From positions 1 through 17,406 of the forward strand of contig CAYNFH010000142.1 in assembly GCA_964396385.1 (NCBI GenBank): a DNA stretch of 17,406 nucleotides, in the 5' to 3' direction. Source of the DNA: CAYNFH01 sp964396385. Its GTDB lineage: Bacteria > Armatimonadota > Chthonomonadetes > Chthonomonadales > CAJBBX01. Below, piece after piece: positions 1-6,725 of this stretch. Below the pieces are notes generated by a model. It was not told the DNA's origin and searched no databases. It saw nothing but the letters and a program-made list of their open reading frames with translations. The translations under genes were made by a program, and so were the position numbers. Numbering within the stretch: the stretch's first letter is position 1; every line of letters begins with the position of its first letter.

Positions 1-557
1 ACAGGTGAGAGGTGAGAGGTGAGAGGTGAGGGGCCGGAGGCGGAGCGGTGTTCAGGTGTTCGGGTGTTCAGGTGTTCAGGCGATGGGCCCCCTCGGGCCG
101 TTGGCCCCCTTCCCCCAGCAGGAGGAGGCCCAACAGTGCTTTCCGGCTTTACCGAGGGCCAGGGGGCGCCCATCTTCACCCAGGCTGTGAGGGCTGCCGC
201 CTCCGCCGGTGGCAACGGACCGCCCGGCGGCATCTTCAGCGGACCACCGTATCCGACTGCCTGCACGAGGAAGGATGAATTGGGTTTTCCGGGCTGAACC
301 GCCGGGCCGCGCGACCCGCCCTTGAGGACGGCGTCGCGGGAATCCAGCCGCAGGCCGCCCATCTGCTTGTCCGGACCGTGGCAGCCGTAGCAGCGCTGCG
401 CCAGCACGGGGCGCACCTTCGCTTCGAAGAAGGAGTCCGCGTCGGTATCCGGCAGGGCGACCGCGGAGCCCCAGAGGAGCAAGGAGGCCCCCGCACCAGC
501 GCAAGCTAACAGCCCGGCGCTGAATCGGCTGGCAGCAGCAGTTCGCATCGCAACCAT
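1..557 (-). CDS. Planctomycete-type cytochrome c (PSCyt1) domain protein, 5' part only
   Basis: This minus-strand frame is open from an ATG at 557 (alternative in-frame ATG at 548) to the window edge, so only about the first 185 residues are present. The N-terminus is a hydrophobic export signal rich in Ala and Leu. It is followed by a segment reading AKVRPVLAQRCYGCHGPDK, with the haem-binding CxxCH motif encoded at about 378-392, then GGLRLDSR and later KMPPGGPLPP and LTAWVKMGAPWP. That order is characteristic of the PSCyt1 domain, which is normally followed by DUF1549 and DUF1553 domains; those would lie outside the window. Such proteins are exported and probably redox-active or involved in degradation, but their role is poorly defined. 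After the domain the frame runs through tandem repeats at 4-80 without a stop, giving a low-complexity Pro/Ser/His/Thr linker. No clear ribosome binding site precedes either ATG. The domain call is confident; the start is less so. Confidence 0.8.
   Translation of the reverse strand, partial: MVAMRTAAASRFSAGLLACAGAGASLLLWGSAVALPDTDADSFFEAKVRPVLAQRCYGCHGPDKQMGGLRLDSRDAVLKGGSRGPAVQPGKPNSSFLVQAVGYGGPLKMPPGGPLPPAEAAALTAWVKMGAPWPSVKPESTVGPPPAGGRGPTARGGPSPEHLNTRTPEHRSASGPSPLTSHLSP
4..31. repeat. Heptamer tandem repeat (GGTGAGA)4
   Basis: Four head-to-tail copies of GGTGAGA at 4-10, 11-17, 18-24 and 25-31, the last with one mismatch. They lie inside the open minus-strand reading frame of the cytochrome gene, where they encode Ser/Pro/Leu/Thr/His-rich linker sequence. 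The tract may continue to the left of the window. Confidence 0.9.
47..80. repeat. Octamer tandem repeat (GGTGTTCA)4
   Basis: Copies at 47-54, 55-62 (one change), 63-70 and 71-78, followed by GG. The same octamer forms another tract at 7874-7913, at the start of the LptD-like gene. Here it is in the coding region of the cytochrome linker on the minus strand and encodes Pro-Glu-His and Asn-Thr type residues. Confidence 0.9.
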
Positions 558-655
558 TCTAGCCGATTGGGGCCTGGAGGGCAACCACGGGCCGGCCGGA
601 GGCGTAGAGGATTCCGGGGCAGGGCGTCTGATACGTCCCACGGAAACCGTCAACA
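558..655. other. Divergent intergenic region
   Basis: A 98-bp gap between the divergent cytochrome and 98-residue membrane protein genes. It must hold the promoters of one or both, but no convincing -35/-10 pair is visible on either strand. Confidence 0.4.
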
Positions 656-952
656 ATGGCGAAGAAGTCAAGTAAAGCGAAGAAGACCGCGGAGCCGCCC
701 AAGCCGCCCCCGTGGTGGTACTGGGTTGGGATGTACCCAGTCATGCTCGCGGCGGTCTACTTTGCGCTCTATGTGGCCCGGATTGTGACCGACAAACCGC
801 GCGGTTTTCACGATCTTGTCGGGCTTGCGCTATTCTCGGCCGCATGCGGAGAGCTCGGCGGGTACATAGGCATATCCGCAAGACTGCGGGCGGCGCGGGC
901 AATGGATCAGAAGGAGCAAGGCTCGCCGCGCCAGCCCCGCCCCAGGCGGTAA
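656..952 (+). CDS. Small two-helix membrane protein, unknown function
   Basis: This 98-residue protein has a very basic, Lys-rich N-terminus (about residues 1-12), a Pro-rich PPKPPPWWYW segment, and two hydrophobic segments at about 24-44 and 53-73. The first reads VGMYPVMLAAVYFALYVARI. The C-terminal tail is Arg/Pro-rich and hydrophilic. This layout suggests a small inner-membrane hairpin protein with cytoplasmic basic ends. I do not recognise a family. The ATG at 656 has no good ribosome binding site, but amino-acid composition and the two clear helices favour this frame over overlapping ones. The stop codon sits in the loop of a perfect inverted repeat (942-961). It is separated from the next gene by a long repeat region and is probably transcribed alone. 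Confidence 0.65.
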   Translation: MAKKSSKAKKTAEPPKPPPWWYWVGMYPVMLAAVYFALYVARIVTDKPRGFHDLVGLALFSAACGELGGYIGISARLRAARAMDQKEQGSPRQPRPRR

Positions 953-961
953 ACCGCCTGG
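942..961 (+). terminator. Perfect hairpin over the stop codon
   Basis: CCAGGCGGT at 942-950 is exactly complementary to ACCGCCTGG at 953-961, with the stop codon TAA at 950-952 lying in the turn. The hairpin is strong, but the following bases are not T-rich. It may be a transcript-end or stability structure rather than a classical intrinsic terminator. Confidence 0.45.
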
Positions 962-1108
962 TCGGAAGCGGTGAAGCGAGCTTCAGGGTAAGCGGCCCAC
1001 GAGATTGGGCAGGAGACGCCGGGCGGCGGGCCGAATTGACCGCTGCGTGGGCCGAGCCGCAGTTCCTGCCACAGCAGTTAACATAAAAGGATGACTACTG
1101 GCCGATCC

Positions 1109-1158
1109 GTCATCCTCAGCGGAGCGAAGGGCCTGCTTTACGGTTGCGTTCAGTACTC
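1109..1158 (-). repeat. Palindromic repeat family, inverted copy A
   Basis: Read on the minus strand this copy has GAGTAC (1158-1153), then 17 bases later GTAAAGC (from 1141), then CTTCGCTCCGCTGAGGATGAC ending at 1109. It matches the plus-strand copies at 1301, 1381 and 1531 in order and spacing. A further AGGATGAC at 1088-1095 faces its end as an 8-bp inverted repeat. Confidence 0.75.
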
Positions 1159-1190
1159 CAGAGCCGCCGTGTCCAGGTGGATCGCCGCCT

Positions 1191-1271
1191 GTCATTCCGA
1201 GCGGCAGCGAGGAATCTGGCTCCGGGACGGACGGGCCAGATTCCTCAGTCGCTTCGCTCCTTCGGAATGAC
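1191..1271. repeat. 81-bp imperfect palindrome
   Basis: The left arm begins GTCATTCCGAG and contains GAGGAATCTGG (1209-1219). The right arm begins CCAGATTCCTC (1236-1246) and ends GGAATGAC (1264-1271). The arms pair over most of their length around a GC-rich loop. The element resembles the ATTCC...GGAAT class of dispersed intergenic repeats seen in several environmental bacterial phyla. Confidence 0.8.
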
Positions 1272-1300
1272 AACCGTGCGGTCCGGCTGCTGGAGTTATA

Positions 1301-1353
1301 GAGTACAGACTCCTGGCGTAAAGCAGATCCCTCGCGGAGCTCGGGATGACAGG
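1301..1353 (+). repeat. Palindromic repeat family, copy C
   Basis: GAGTAC at 1301, GTAAAGCAGATC from 1318 (17 bases between the two motif starts), then a short palindromic core of CTCGC and CTCGGGATGAC, ending AGG at 1353. This is the most complete plus-strand copy. Confidence 0.8.
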
Positions 1354-1380
1354 CTGGTACGGTTTCGCATAGAAGGTACT

Positions 1381-1502
1381 GAGTACGTATTGTTGCCGTA
1401 AAGCGGATCCCTCGCTGTGCTCCTAAGGACATGCGCGTACTTTGCGGATGTCTTTTGGCTCACCAGCAGACACAGGTCTGCTTACCTGCTCGGGATGACA
1501 GG
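1381..1502 (+). repeat. Palindromic repeat family, copy D with internal insert
   Basis: GAGTAC at 1381 and GTAAAGCGGATC from 1398 keep the 17-base spacing. The core is split: CTCGCTGTGCTC ends at 1422 and CTCGGGATGACAGG resumes at 1489. The intervening roughly 66 bp holds two hairpins, one at about 1427-1455 (GGACAT...ATGTC) and one at 1465-1482 (AGCAGAC/GTCTGCT). Confidence 0.75.
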
Positions 1503-1530
1503 TTGCCGCCATCGGCACTCTGAAGATACA

Positions 1531-1563
1531 GCGTACATGTTGAGACCGTAAAGCAGATCGGTC
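1531..1563 (+). repeat. Palindromic repeat family, truncated copy E
   Basis: GCGTAC at 1531 and GTAAAGCAGATC from 1548 again keep the 17-base spacing. The GGGATGAC half is missing. The sequence then passes into the leader of the deacylase gene. Confidence 0.65.
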
Positions 1564-1626
1564 CCACCTTTTGAAATGGAGGCGGTTGCCGTCCCAGCCG
1601 CCGAATTGGACTTTGATCTCTCTCGC

Positions 1627-1632
1627 AAAGGA
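1627..1632 (+). promoter_or_regulatory. Ribosome binding site of the deacylase gene
   Basis: AAAGGA lies six bases before the ATG at 1639. It decides the start: the frame is open further upstream to an ATG at 1576, but that codon has no such site and the extra residues precede the conserved N-terminus of the family. Confidence 0.7.
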
Positions 1633-1638
1633 TTCTTC

Positions 1639-3192
1639 ATGTTCGATCTGCTGATTCGGGATGCGCTGATTCTGGACGGAACGGGGAAGCCGGCGGTGCG
1701 GGGGGACCTGGCTGTCCAGCGCAGCCGGATCGCGGAGGTTGGGACCATTCCGCCAGAGGCCCAGGCGCGCGACACCGTCCATGCACGCGGGAAGGCGCTC
1801 GCGCCCGGCTTCATCGACATCCACACCCATGCCGACATCGCCCTCCTCGCCCGGCCGGACCACCTTCCCAAGACCATGCAGGGTGTCACCACGGAGGTGT
1901 TCACCAACTGCGGCCTCGGGTTCGCGCCCTGTACCCCGGAGGCTCTCGCTACGCAACGCAGCTACCTGAGCGGGCTGTTCGGCGACGACGAGGGCGTCGA
2001 CTGGGGCTGGCGCACCGTCGCGGACTTCCTCTCGCGCTACGAGCGGCGGGGCTCCGCAACCAACATCGCGTACCTCATCCCGCACGGGGCCGTGCGCGTC
2101 TCGGCCATGGGCATGGCTGCCAGACCGGCGGACGCGGGCGAGATCGCGGCCATGGAGCGGATGGTGCAAGAGGGCATGGAGCAGGGAGCGTGGGGTCTGT
2201 CCACCGGCCTCTGGTACGCACCGATGTGCCACGCCAGCCGCGAGGAGAACGTCGCCGTGTGCCGCGCGGCGGGGTTCTTCGCCACGCATCAGCGGAGCTA
2301 CGCCGCGGACATCCTGGAGGCGACCTCCGAGACCCTTGCCATCGCGGAGGCGGCCGGCGTGCCGGTCCAGCTCTCCCATCTGCAGCTTGGCGGCCGGGGG
2401 GCTATCGGAAGGGCCGCGGAGGTGCTGGCGCTGCTGGACAATGCGCGCGAATCCGGTATCGACGTGACCTGGGACTCCTATCCCTACGCCGCCGGATCGA
2501 CCTTCGTGCAGGCGCTGCTCCCGGCTTGGGCGACCGATGGAGGGCCGGAGATGACGCTGCAGCGGCTGGCCGACCCGGAGACACGCGCGCGCATCGAGCA
2601 GGCGGTAGGGGCGGAAGACCGGGATTGGAGACGTACGCTCCTGGCCGGGGCGCGGTCCGGCGTCAACCGCCCATTCGAAGGGATCTCTTTCCAGGAGATA
2701 GCCGACCGCCGTGGACTCTCCGTGGCGCAGCTAGTCTGCCACGTCCTGGTGGAGGACGAGCTGCAGGCCTGCTTCATCTCCCACTCCCAGGACGAGGGCG
2801 ACGTACGGACCATCCTCCAGCACCCGGCGCAGATGCTGGGCAGCGACGGTCTGCATCTCCCGGGCAAGACCCATCCCCGCCTGTACGGCACCTTCCCGCG
2901 CGTCCTGGCCAGGTACGTGCGCGAAGAGCGTGCCATCTCGCTGGAGCAGGCGGTGCGAAAGATGACCTCTGCCCCGGCCCAGCGGCTGGGACTCCGCGAC
3001 CGCGGGACGCTTCAGGCCGGCTCGGCCGCGGACCTGGTGCTCTTCGATCCGGCTGCCGTCCAGGACACCGCGACCTTCCAGGATCCGCTGCGATTCCCGG
3101 AGGGCATCTCGGACGTATGGGTGAACGGCGTGCCCGTAAAGCGAACCGGCGAGGCCACCTACACCCTGCCCGGACAGGTGCTCCGCAAGTAG
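1639..3192 (+). CDS. N-acyl-D-amino-acid deacylase (D-aminoacylase) family amidohydrolase
   Basis: This 517-residue protein belongs to the amidohydrolase superfamily. It begins MFDLLIRDALILDGTGKPA, the usual first beta-strand of urease-related hydrolases. The metal-site pattern of D-aminoacylases is visible: HTH at residues 62-64 in GFIDIHTHADI, Cys91 in TNCGLGFAPC, His217 in ATHQRSY, His247 in QLSHLQLGG and Asp403 in GSDGLHLPGKTHPRLYGTFPRVL. The C-terminus (GTLQAGSAADLVLFDP, then WVNGVPV) closes the small beta-sandwich. Family members hydrolyse N-acyl-D-amino acids to D-amino acid and carboxylate using zinc, typically in the cytoplasm, and may recycle peptidoglycan-derived or racemised material. 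Exact substrate is not deducible. It is the first gene of the plus-strand cluster, its stop codon immediately abutting the next start. Length is close to the family norm. Confidence 0.9.
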   Translation: MFDLLIRDALILDGTGKPAVRGDLAVQRSRIAEVGTIPPEAQARDTVHARGKALAPGFIDIHTHADIALLARPDHLPKTMQGVTTEVFTNCGLGFAPCTPEALATQRSYLSGLFGDDEGVDWGWRTVADFLSRYERRGSATNIAYLIPHGAVRVSAMGMAARPADAGEIAAMERMVQEGMEQGAWGLSTGLWYAPMCHASREENVAVCRAAGFFATHQRSYAADILEATSETLAIAEAAGVPVQLSHLQLGGRGAIGRAAEVLALLDNARESGIDVTWDSYPYAAGSTFVQALLPAWATDGGPEMTLQRLADPETRARIEQAVGAEDRDWRRTLLAGARSGVNRPFEGISFQEIADRRGLSVAQLVCHVLVEDELQACFISHSQDEGDVRTILQHPAQMLGSDGLHLPGKTHPRLYGTFPRVLARYVREERAISLEQAVRKMTSAPAQRLGLRDRGTLQAGSAADLVLFDPAAVQDTATFQDPLRFPEGISDVWVNGVPVKRTGEATYTLPGQVLRK

Positions 3193-5358
3193 GTGCTCTC
3201 ACGAATACTACTCGCTCTCCTGGTGCTGTGCCTCGCCTGGTCTGCTTGTAAGGCGGAGCCGCAGAGACGGCTCATCATCCTGGCGGCACCGGGGCTGAAA
3301 GCATCGGACCTGACCCGGCCCGAGCTAACAAACTTGAGGACACTGGCACTCCGGTCCGCGGTAGGATGGATGAACGCGCGGGCCGCCAGGGTGGTGGAGC
3401 ACGGCAAGGCCCGTGCGGGCCGTGACACGGAGGCTGCCGGTTACCTGTCTCTGGGCAGCGGCAGCCGCGCTGATGCGACCGACCTGACCACGGACGTTAC
3501 ACCGCCGGTCATGGCGCAGCTCCGCAATCGTAACGGCCGGTTGGACCACCCTATCTCTGTGGGCGCACTCGGCGATCTGCTCCACACGGCCGGCCTGACC
3601 ACTTCGGTCGCCGGCAACGAAGACGGCGTTCTCCCCTTCCGCTCCGCGGAGCTCCTCCTGGCCGACTTCAGCGGACGGATTGACCGGGTGGCAACCGGGT
3701 CAGAGTGCGTCGCGCCGGACCCGTTCGCGCCCTACGGTCTCCGCTCCACGGACATCCCGTCCCTCGCCCCTCCCGCTGACTGTGAGCTGTGGGTATTTGG
3801 CGACCTGGCCCGCCTCGAACGGTACGCGTCCGTCTGCATGCCCGTCGTGGTTGCCCGGGACCGCGCCGTGGCCCTGCTTTCGCTGGACCGGATGGTGGGC
3901 CGGCTTGCGGCAAACCCCGCTTCGCGCTGGATCCTCCTGGCGCCGGAGCCCGCGGCGAGCACGCCTTCATTCGACCGGCTCGCGCCGATGTTCATGGGGG
4001 GCGCCGGAATCCCGCCCGGGTTGCTGACCTCCGGCGCTACACACCGTGCCGGGCTCGTCACCAACACAGACCTGCTCCCCACTGTGGCCGCCTGGTTTGG
4101 CCTGCGCCCGCCTCGCGGAGCGGTCGGCAGTGCTATGCGCGCGGCACCCGGAAATTCCGACGTGGCTGCCTGGGCGGCGCTGCATCGCGACTGGAGCCGG
4201 ATATCCGAGCAGCAGGTGTACCTCGGAGGGCTCCCTCTGGTGCAGGCGGCGCTAATGGTTATCGGCACGGCGTGGGCGGCGTGGCGATTGCGGCGGGGAA
4301 ACGGTACGGATTCGGCGTCGGAAGAGAACGGTCCGGGACGGCGCGCGGCCCCTACAGGTTGTGCGCCCGGCGCTTCGTCGGCTGTAGGGGCCGGGCGCCG
4401 TCCCGGCCCGTCCCCGCAATCGCCAGGGGCCATAAACATCCGAATCGCCGCCGTAGCAGCAGCGGTTGTGCTGGCGCTGCCGGTGGCGCTGCTGGTATTG
4501 CCGGCGCTCCGGCCGGCTAACGTCTCTATCGCGGCGGCGATGCTGTCGGGCACGCTTCTGATCGTGGGGTTGATAGCCTCCTCTGTGCCGGTGGCGGCGC
4601 TGTACTGGCGCGCTCTACCAGGGCTACTGCTGACCCTCATCTTAGTGGACCTGATGACCGGAGAGCACCTCCTGCGCTCGGCCTGGATGGGCTACAGCGT
4701 CATGGAGGGGGCGCGGTACTATGGCATCGGGAACGAGTACGCGGCGGCCGCGCTGGCGGCACTGCTGCTCGTTCTGCCCCTGGCTCCGCCCACGATGGGC
4801 ACCTGCGCGCTGGGGCTGCTGGCCGTCGCTATCGGCGCTCCGGCGCTGGGGGCCAACGCGGGAGGATTCATCGGGGTACTCGCGGCGCTCGTCTGCGTGG
4901 CGGCAGTCTGGTGGCGGCTCTCCTGGCGCATCATCGCACTGCTGCTCGCCGCCGCCGTTCTCGCGGTCGCGGGCGTGGTTGCCCTAGACGCCCTGCGGCC
5001 CGCGGAGAGCCAGACGCACATCGCCCGCGCTCTCTCCGGCGGGGCGGTGAGCATCGCACTTCGCAAGGCCGCCATGAACGGGTACCTGCTGACCCACAGC
5101 GCCTGGTCGCTATGCCTGCTCTGCGCCGTCGCCGGAGCTGCCCTGCTGTGGCGCGAGCCACGCTCGTTGCTGAAGCAGCGGGTTACGGCCGATCTGAGGC
5201 TACGCGGCTGCGCGTGGGGCACGGCAGGCGGGGCACTGGCGTTGTTCCTGTTCAACGACTCAGGCGTCGTGGCCGCGGCGGAGATGCTGGCGCTCGCGTG
5301 GGCCGGCGGTCTCTGCTTGACAATCGAGCCGTGCACAGGCATACTGAGGCAGGAGTGA
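3193..5358 (+). CDS. Alkaline-phosphatase-like exported domain fused to a polytopic membrane domain
   Basis: This 721-residue protein starts at a GTG directly after the deacylase stop, so translation is probably coupled. Residues 1-20 form a signal peptide or anchor. Residues 25-315 look like a degenerate alkaline phosphatase/sulfatase fold: RRLIILAAPGL, NLRTLALRSAVGWMNAR, AAGYLSLGSGSRA and the typical LVTNTDLLPTVAAWFGL (288-304). The usual metal-ligand motifs are not evident. A membrane helix at about 347-364 is followed by a hydrophilic linker (365-415), then roughly eight or more helices to the end. Within these are GARYYGIGNEY (506-516) and LFNDSGVVAAA (686-696), which I associate from memory with uncharacterised membrane proteins of other bacteria. 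The linker is encoded by an 80-bp inverted repeat (4330-4409). A role in cell-envelope polymer modification is possible but unproven. Confidence 0.7.
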   Translation: MLSRILLALLVLCLAWSACKAEPQRRLIILAAPGLKASDLTRPELTNLRTLALRSAVGWMNARAARVVEHGKARAGRDTEAAGYLSLGSGSRADATDLTTDVTPPVMAQLRNRNGRLDHPISVGALGDLLHTAGLTTSVAGNEDGVLPFRSAELLLADFSGRIDRVATGSECVAPDPFAPYGLRSTDIPSLAPPADCELWVFGDLARLERYASVCMPVVVARDRAVALLSLDRMVGRLAANPASRWILLAPEPAASTPSFDRLAPMFMGGAGIPPGLLTSGATHRAGLVTNTDLLPTVAAWFGLRPPRGAVGSAMRAAPGNSDVAAWAALHRDWSRISEQQVYLGGLPLVQAALMVIGTAWAAWRLRRGNGTDSASEENGPGRRAAPTGCAPGASSAVGAGRRPGPSPQSPGAINIRIAAVAAAVVLALPVALLVLPALRPANVSIAAAMLSGTLLIVGLIASSVPVAALYWRALPGLLLTLILVDLMTGEHLLRSAWMGYSVMEGARYYGIGNEYAAAALAALLLVLPLAPPTMGTCALGLLAVAIGAPALGANAGGFIGVLAALVCVAAVWWRLSWRIIALLLAAAVLAVAGVVALDALRPAESQTHIARALSGGAVSIALRKAAMNGYLLTHSAWSLCLLCAVAGAALLWREPRSLLKQRVTADLRLRGCAWGTAGGALALFLFNDSGVVAAAEMLALAWAGGLCLTIEPCTGILRQE
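4330..4409. repeat. In-frame inverted repeat inside a coding region
   Basis: The 28-bp arms at 4330-4357 and 4382-4409 are complementary at 26 of 28 positions, with a 24-base loop. The left arm contains CCGGGACGGCG and ends CCCCTACAG; the right arm begins CTGTAGGGGC. Both arms are translated in frame, giving Gly-Arg-Arg-containing linker peptide at about residues 380-406 between two membrane segments. It looks like a mobile palindromic element tolerated in a protein linker. Confidence 0.8.
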
Positions 5359-5383
5359 AGCGCCGGGAGGGCCACCGCAGAGA

Positions 5384-5749
5384 ATGACATCCGAAGAGAA
5401 GGCGGACATCATCGTCCGCGCCGCCGACGCCAAACAGGCTCGCGACATGGCGCTCTTGGACCTTCGCGGCCTGACGGTAATGACCGACTACTTCTTCATC
5501 TGCACGGGGACCTCGTCCACGCACATCCGCACCATCACAGACAGCGTGGTGGAGGCCATGAAGAAGGCCGGCATGGGCGGCATCCGGGTGGAAGGCTACG
5601 ACGCAGCCGTTTGGGTGCTGATGGACTATGGCGACGTAGTCGCGCACGTGATGGCTGCCGAACAGCGGGAGTACTACAACCTGGAATCGTTCTGGAAGGA
5701 CGCCAGGCGTGTAGAGCTGAACCTCCCGACGGCTGCCGGAGGCGCTTAG
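5384..5749 (+). CDS. rsfS: Ribosomal silencing factor RsfS (Iojap family)
   Basis: This 121-residue cytoplasmic protein matches the length and sequence of RsfS. ALLDLRGLTVMTDYFFICTG near residue 23 is the family hallmark, followed by SSTHIRTITDSVVEAMK, GYDAAVWVLMDYGDVVAHVM and YYNLESFWKDA. RsfS binds ribosomal protein uL14 on the large subunit and blocks joining with the small subunit, lowering translation when nutrients are scarce. The start ATG at 5384 lies 25 bases after the previous stop; a GGGAGGG at 5364-5370 is a distant ribosome binding site. In many bacteria rsfS follows nadD; here it sits between membrane protein genes. It is separated by three bases from the next start, which indicates co-transcription. 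Confidence 0.95.
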   Translation: MTSEEKADIIVRAADAKQARDMALLDLRGLTVMTDYFFICTGTSSTHIRTITDSVVEAMKKAGMGGIRVEGYDAAVWVLMDYGDVVAHVMAAEQREYYNLESFWKDARRVELNLPTAAGGA

Positions 5750-5752
5750 CCC

Positions 5753-6655
5753 ATGGAGGAGAACGGCGCTCCCTCCTCTCCTGATCTCGAAGTGACGCAG
5801 GCCGTCGCCCCTCCGCCATCGCCTCCCGAGCCCACTGCCGAGTTGACGCGCGCCGCCCAACCCTCTCCAACCGCGCCGGAAGATCCCGACAAGCGGTTGA
5901 TCCAGGAGCTCACGCGCCGCGGAGTGGCTTCGGAGGAGATCCAGAGGCTGGTAGCGCTTGGCAAGGCGGCCGCTCCCGCGCCTTCGCGCAAGTCCGCGCC
6001 CACCGTCCCGACGCCGCCCGAGATCCCGCCCAGCGCCCCCTTTGAACCCCGCCCGACGGTGGAATTGCCCGAGTTCCGGGAGTCGACCACCAGGGAGCGC
6101 ATCGAGGCGGACAGGCTCCTCACGTCAGCGAACGTGGCGCGCCGGCGGGGCAACTTCAAGCAGGCGGAGAAGGACTGCCGCGCGGCGCTCGACCTGGTCC
6201 CGCGAGATGCGGCCGCGCTGGAGCTGTACGGCGACATCTGCCAGAGCGTCGGCCGCGTGGACGACGCCGCCTACGCCTATCACCGCGCCACGGAGGCCGA
6301 TTCCAAGCGGCGCACCGCGGAGAAGAAGTATGCGGAGCTGACCCTCTTGCAGAACCGGGAGGTGGAGCTGCTCCGCCAGGAGTACATCCCGCGCAACCCC
6401 GTGGTAGCCACTCTGCTTTCGCTTGCGCTTCCAGGGGCCGGACAGGCGTACAACGGCGATGTTATCAAAGGCATGGTCACCCTCCTGGTGTCGGCCTTGT
6501 TCGCGTACCTGCTGTGGCAGCACCATCAGCGCCGGCCGGATGGCTTCATGATGCTGGTCGCGGCTGGCCTTGCAGCGCCGTGGGTGTATGCCGTCGCGGA
6601 CGCCTACATGGCTGCCGTCCGCGGCAAGCGCCCCAAGAGCGGCTGGGAAGTTTAG
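5753..6655 (+). CDS. TPR protein with C-terminal TM2-like membrane domain
   Basis: This 300-residue protein starts three bases after the rsfS stop. Residues 1-110 are Pro/Ala/Glu-rich and low-complexity, with a short helical piece at 46-72. Residues about 118-190 contain tetratricopeptide-type repeats (ANVARRRGNFKQAEKDCRAALDLVP, then AAALELYGDICQSVGRVDDAAYAYHRATEAD). The C-terminal part begins NPVVATLLSLALPGAGQAYNGD and continues with KGM, a pattern typical of TM2-like or DUF5683-like small membrane domains, with about three hydrophobic stretches (214-232, 238-256, 266-288). The architecture suggests a membrane-anchored scaffold with a cytoplasmic protein-binding arm. No enzymatic motif is visible. 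Position between rsfS and the LptF/LptG permease gives no firm role. Confidence 0.75.
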   Translation: MEENGAPSSPDLEVTQAVAPPPSPPEPTAELTRAAQPSPTAPEDPDKRLIQELTRRGVASEEIQRLVALGKAAAPAPSRKSAPTVPTPPEIPPSAPFEPRPTVELPEFRESTTRERIEADRLLTSANVARRRGNFKQAEKDCRAALDLVPRDAAALELYGDICQSVGRVDDAAYAYHRATEADSKRRTAEKKYAELTLLQNREVELLRQEYIPRNPVVATLLSLALPGAGQAYNGDVIKGMVTLLVSALFAYLLWQHHQRRPDGFMMLVAAGLAAPWVYAVADAYMAAVRGKRPKSGWEV

Positions 6656-6725
6656 CTCCGCCGGAACGGCAACCTGCCCCTGAAGCCGTAACCACAAGTG
6701 TACGCCTGTTTCCTCTTCCCGTGCG

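Larger units (their letters stand above)
953..1638. other. Non-coding repeat-rich region
   Basis: About 690 bases without a credible gene. Reading frames here, such as the 149-residue minus-strand frame at 983-1432, are by-products of GGGATGAC-type repeats. The part from about 1088 to 1563 is occupied by a family of palindromic repeats, annotated separately; 962-1087 shows nothing I can interpret. Confidence 0.7.

Noticed and set aside
47..80. Octamer tracts considered as a CRISPR array
   Set aside because: The units are 8 bp, directly adjacent and without spacers.
648..653. TTGACG on the minus strand considered as a -35 box for the cytochrome gene
   Set aside because: No acceptable -10 hexamer occurs 16-18 bases downstream.
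983..1432. 149-residue minus-strand frame in the gene-free region
   Set aside because: It is made of repeat translations (peptides such as CHPELREGSA) and lacks a ribosome binding site.
1423..2379. 318-residue minus-strand frame opposite the deacylase
   Set aside because: The plus strand encodes a full amidohydrolase with conserved metal ligands; this frame also runs into the repeat region.
3732..4640. 302-residue minus-strand frame opposite the membrane fusion gene
   Set aside because: It is a shadow with no recognisable domain; the plus strand has clear fold motifs and transmembrane segments.
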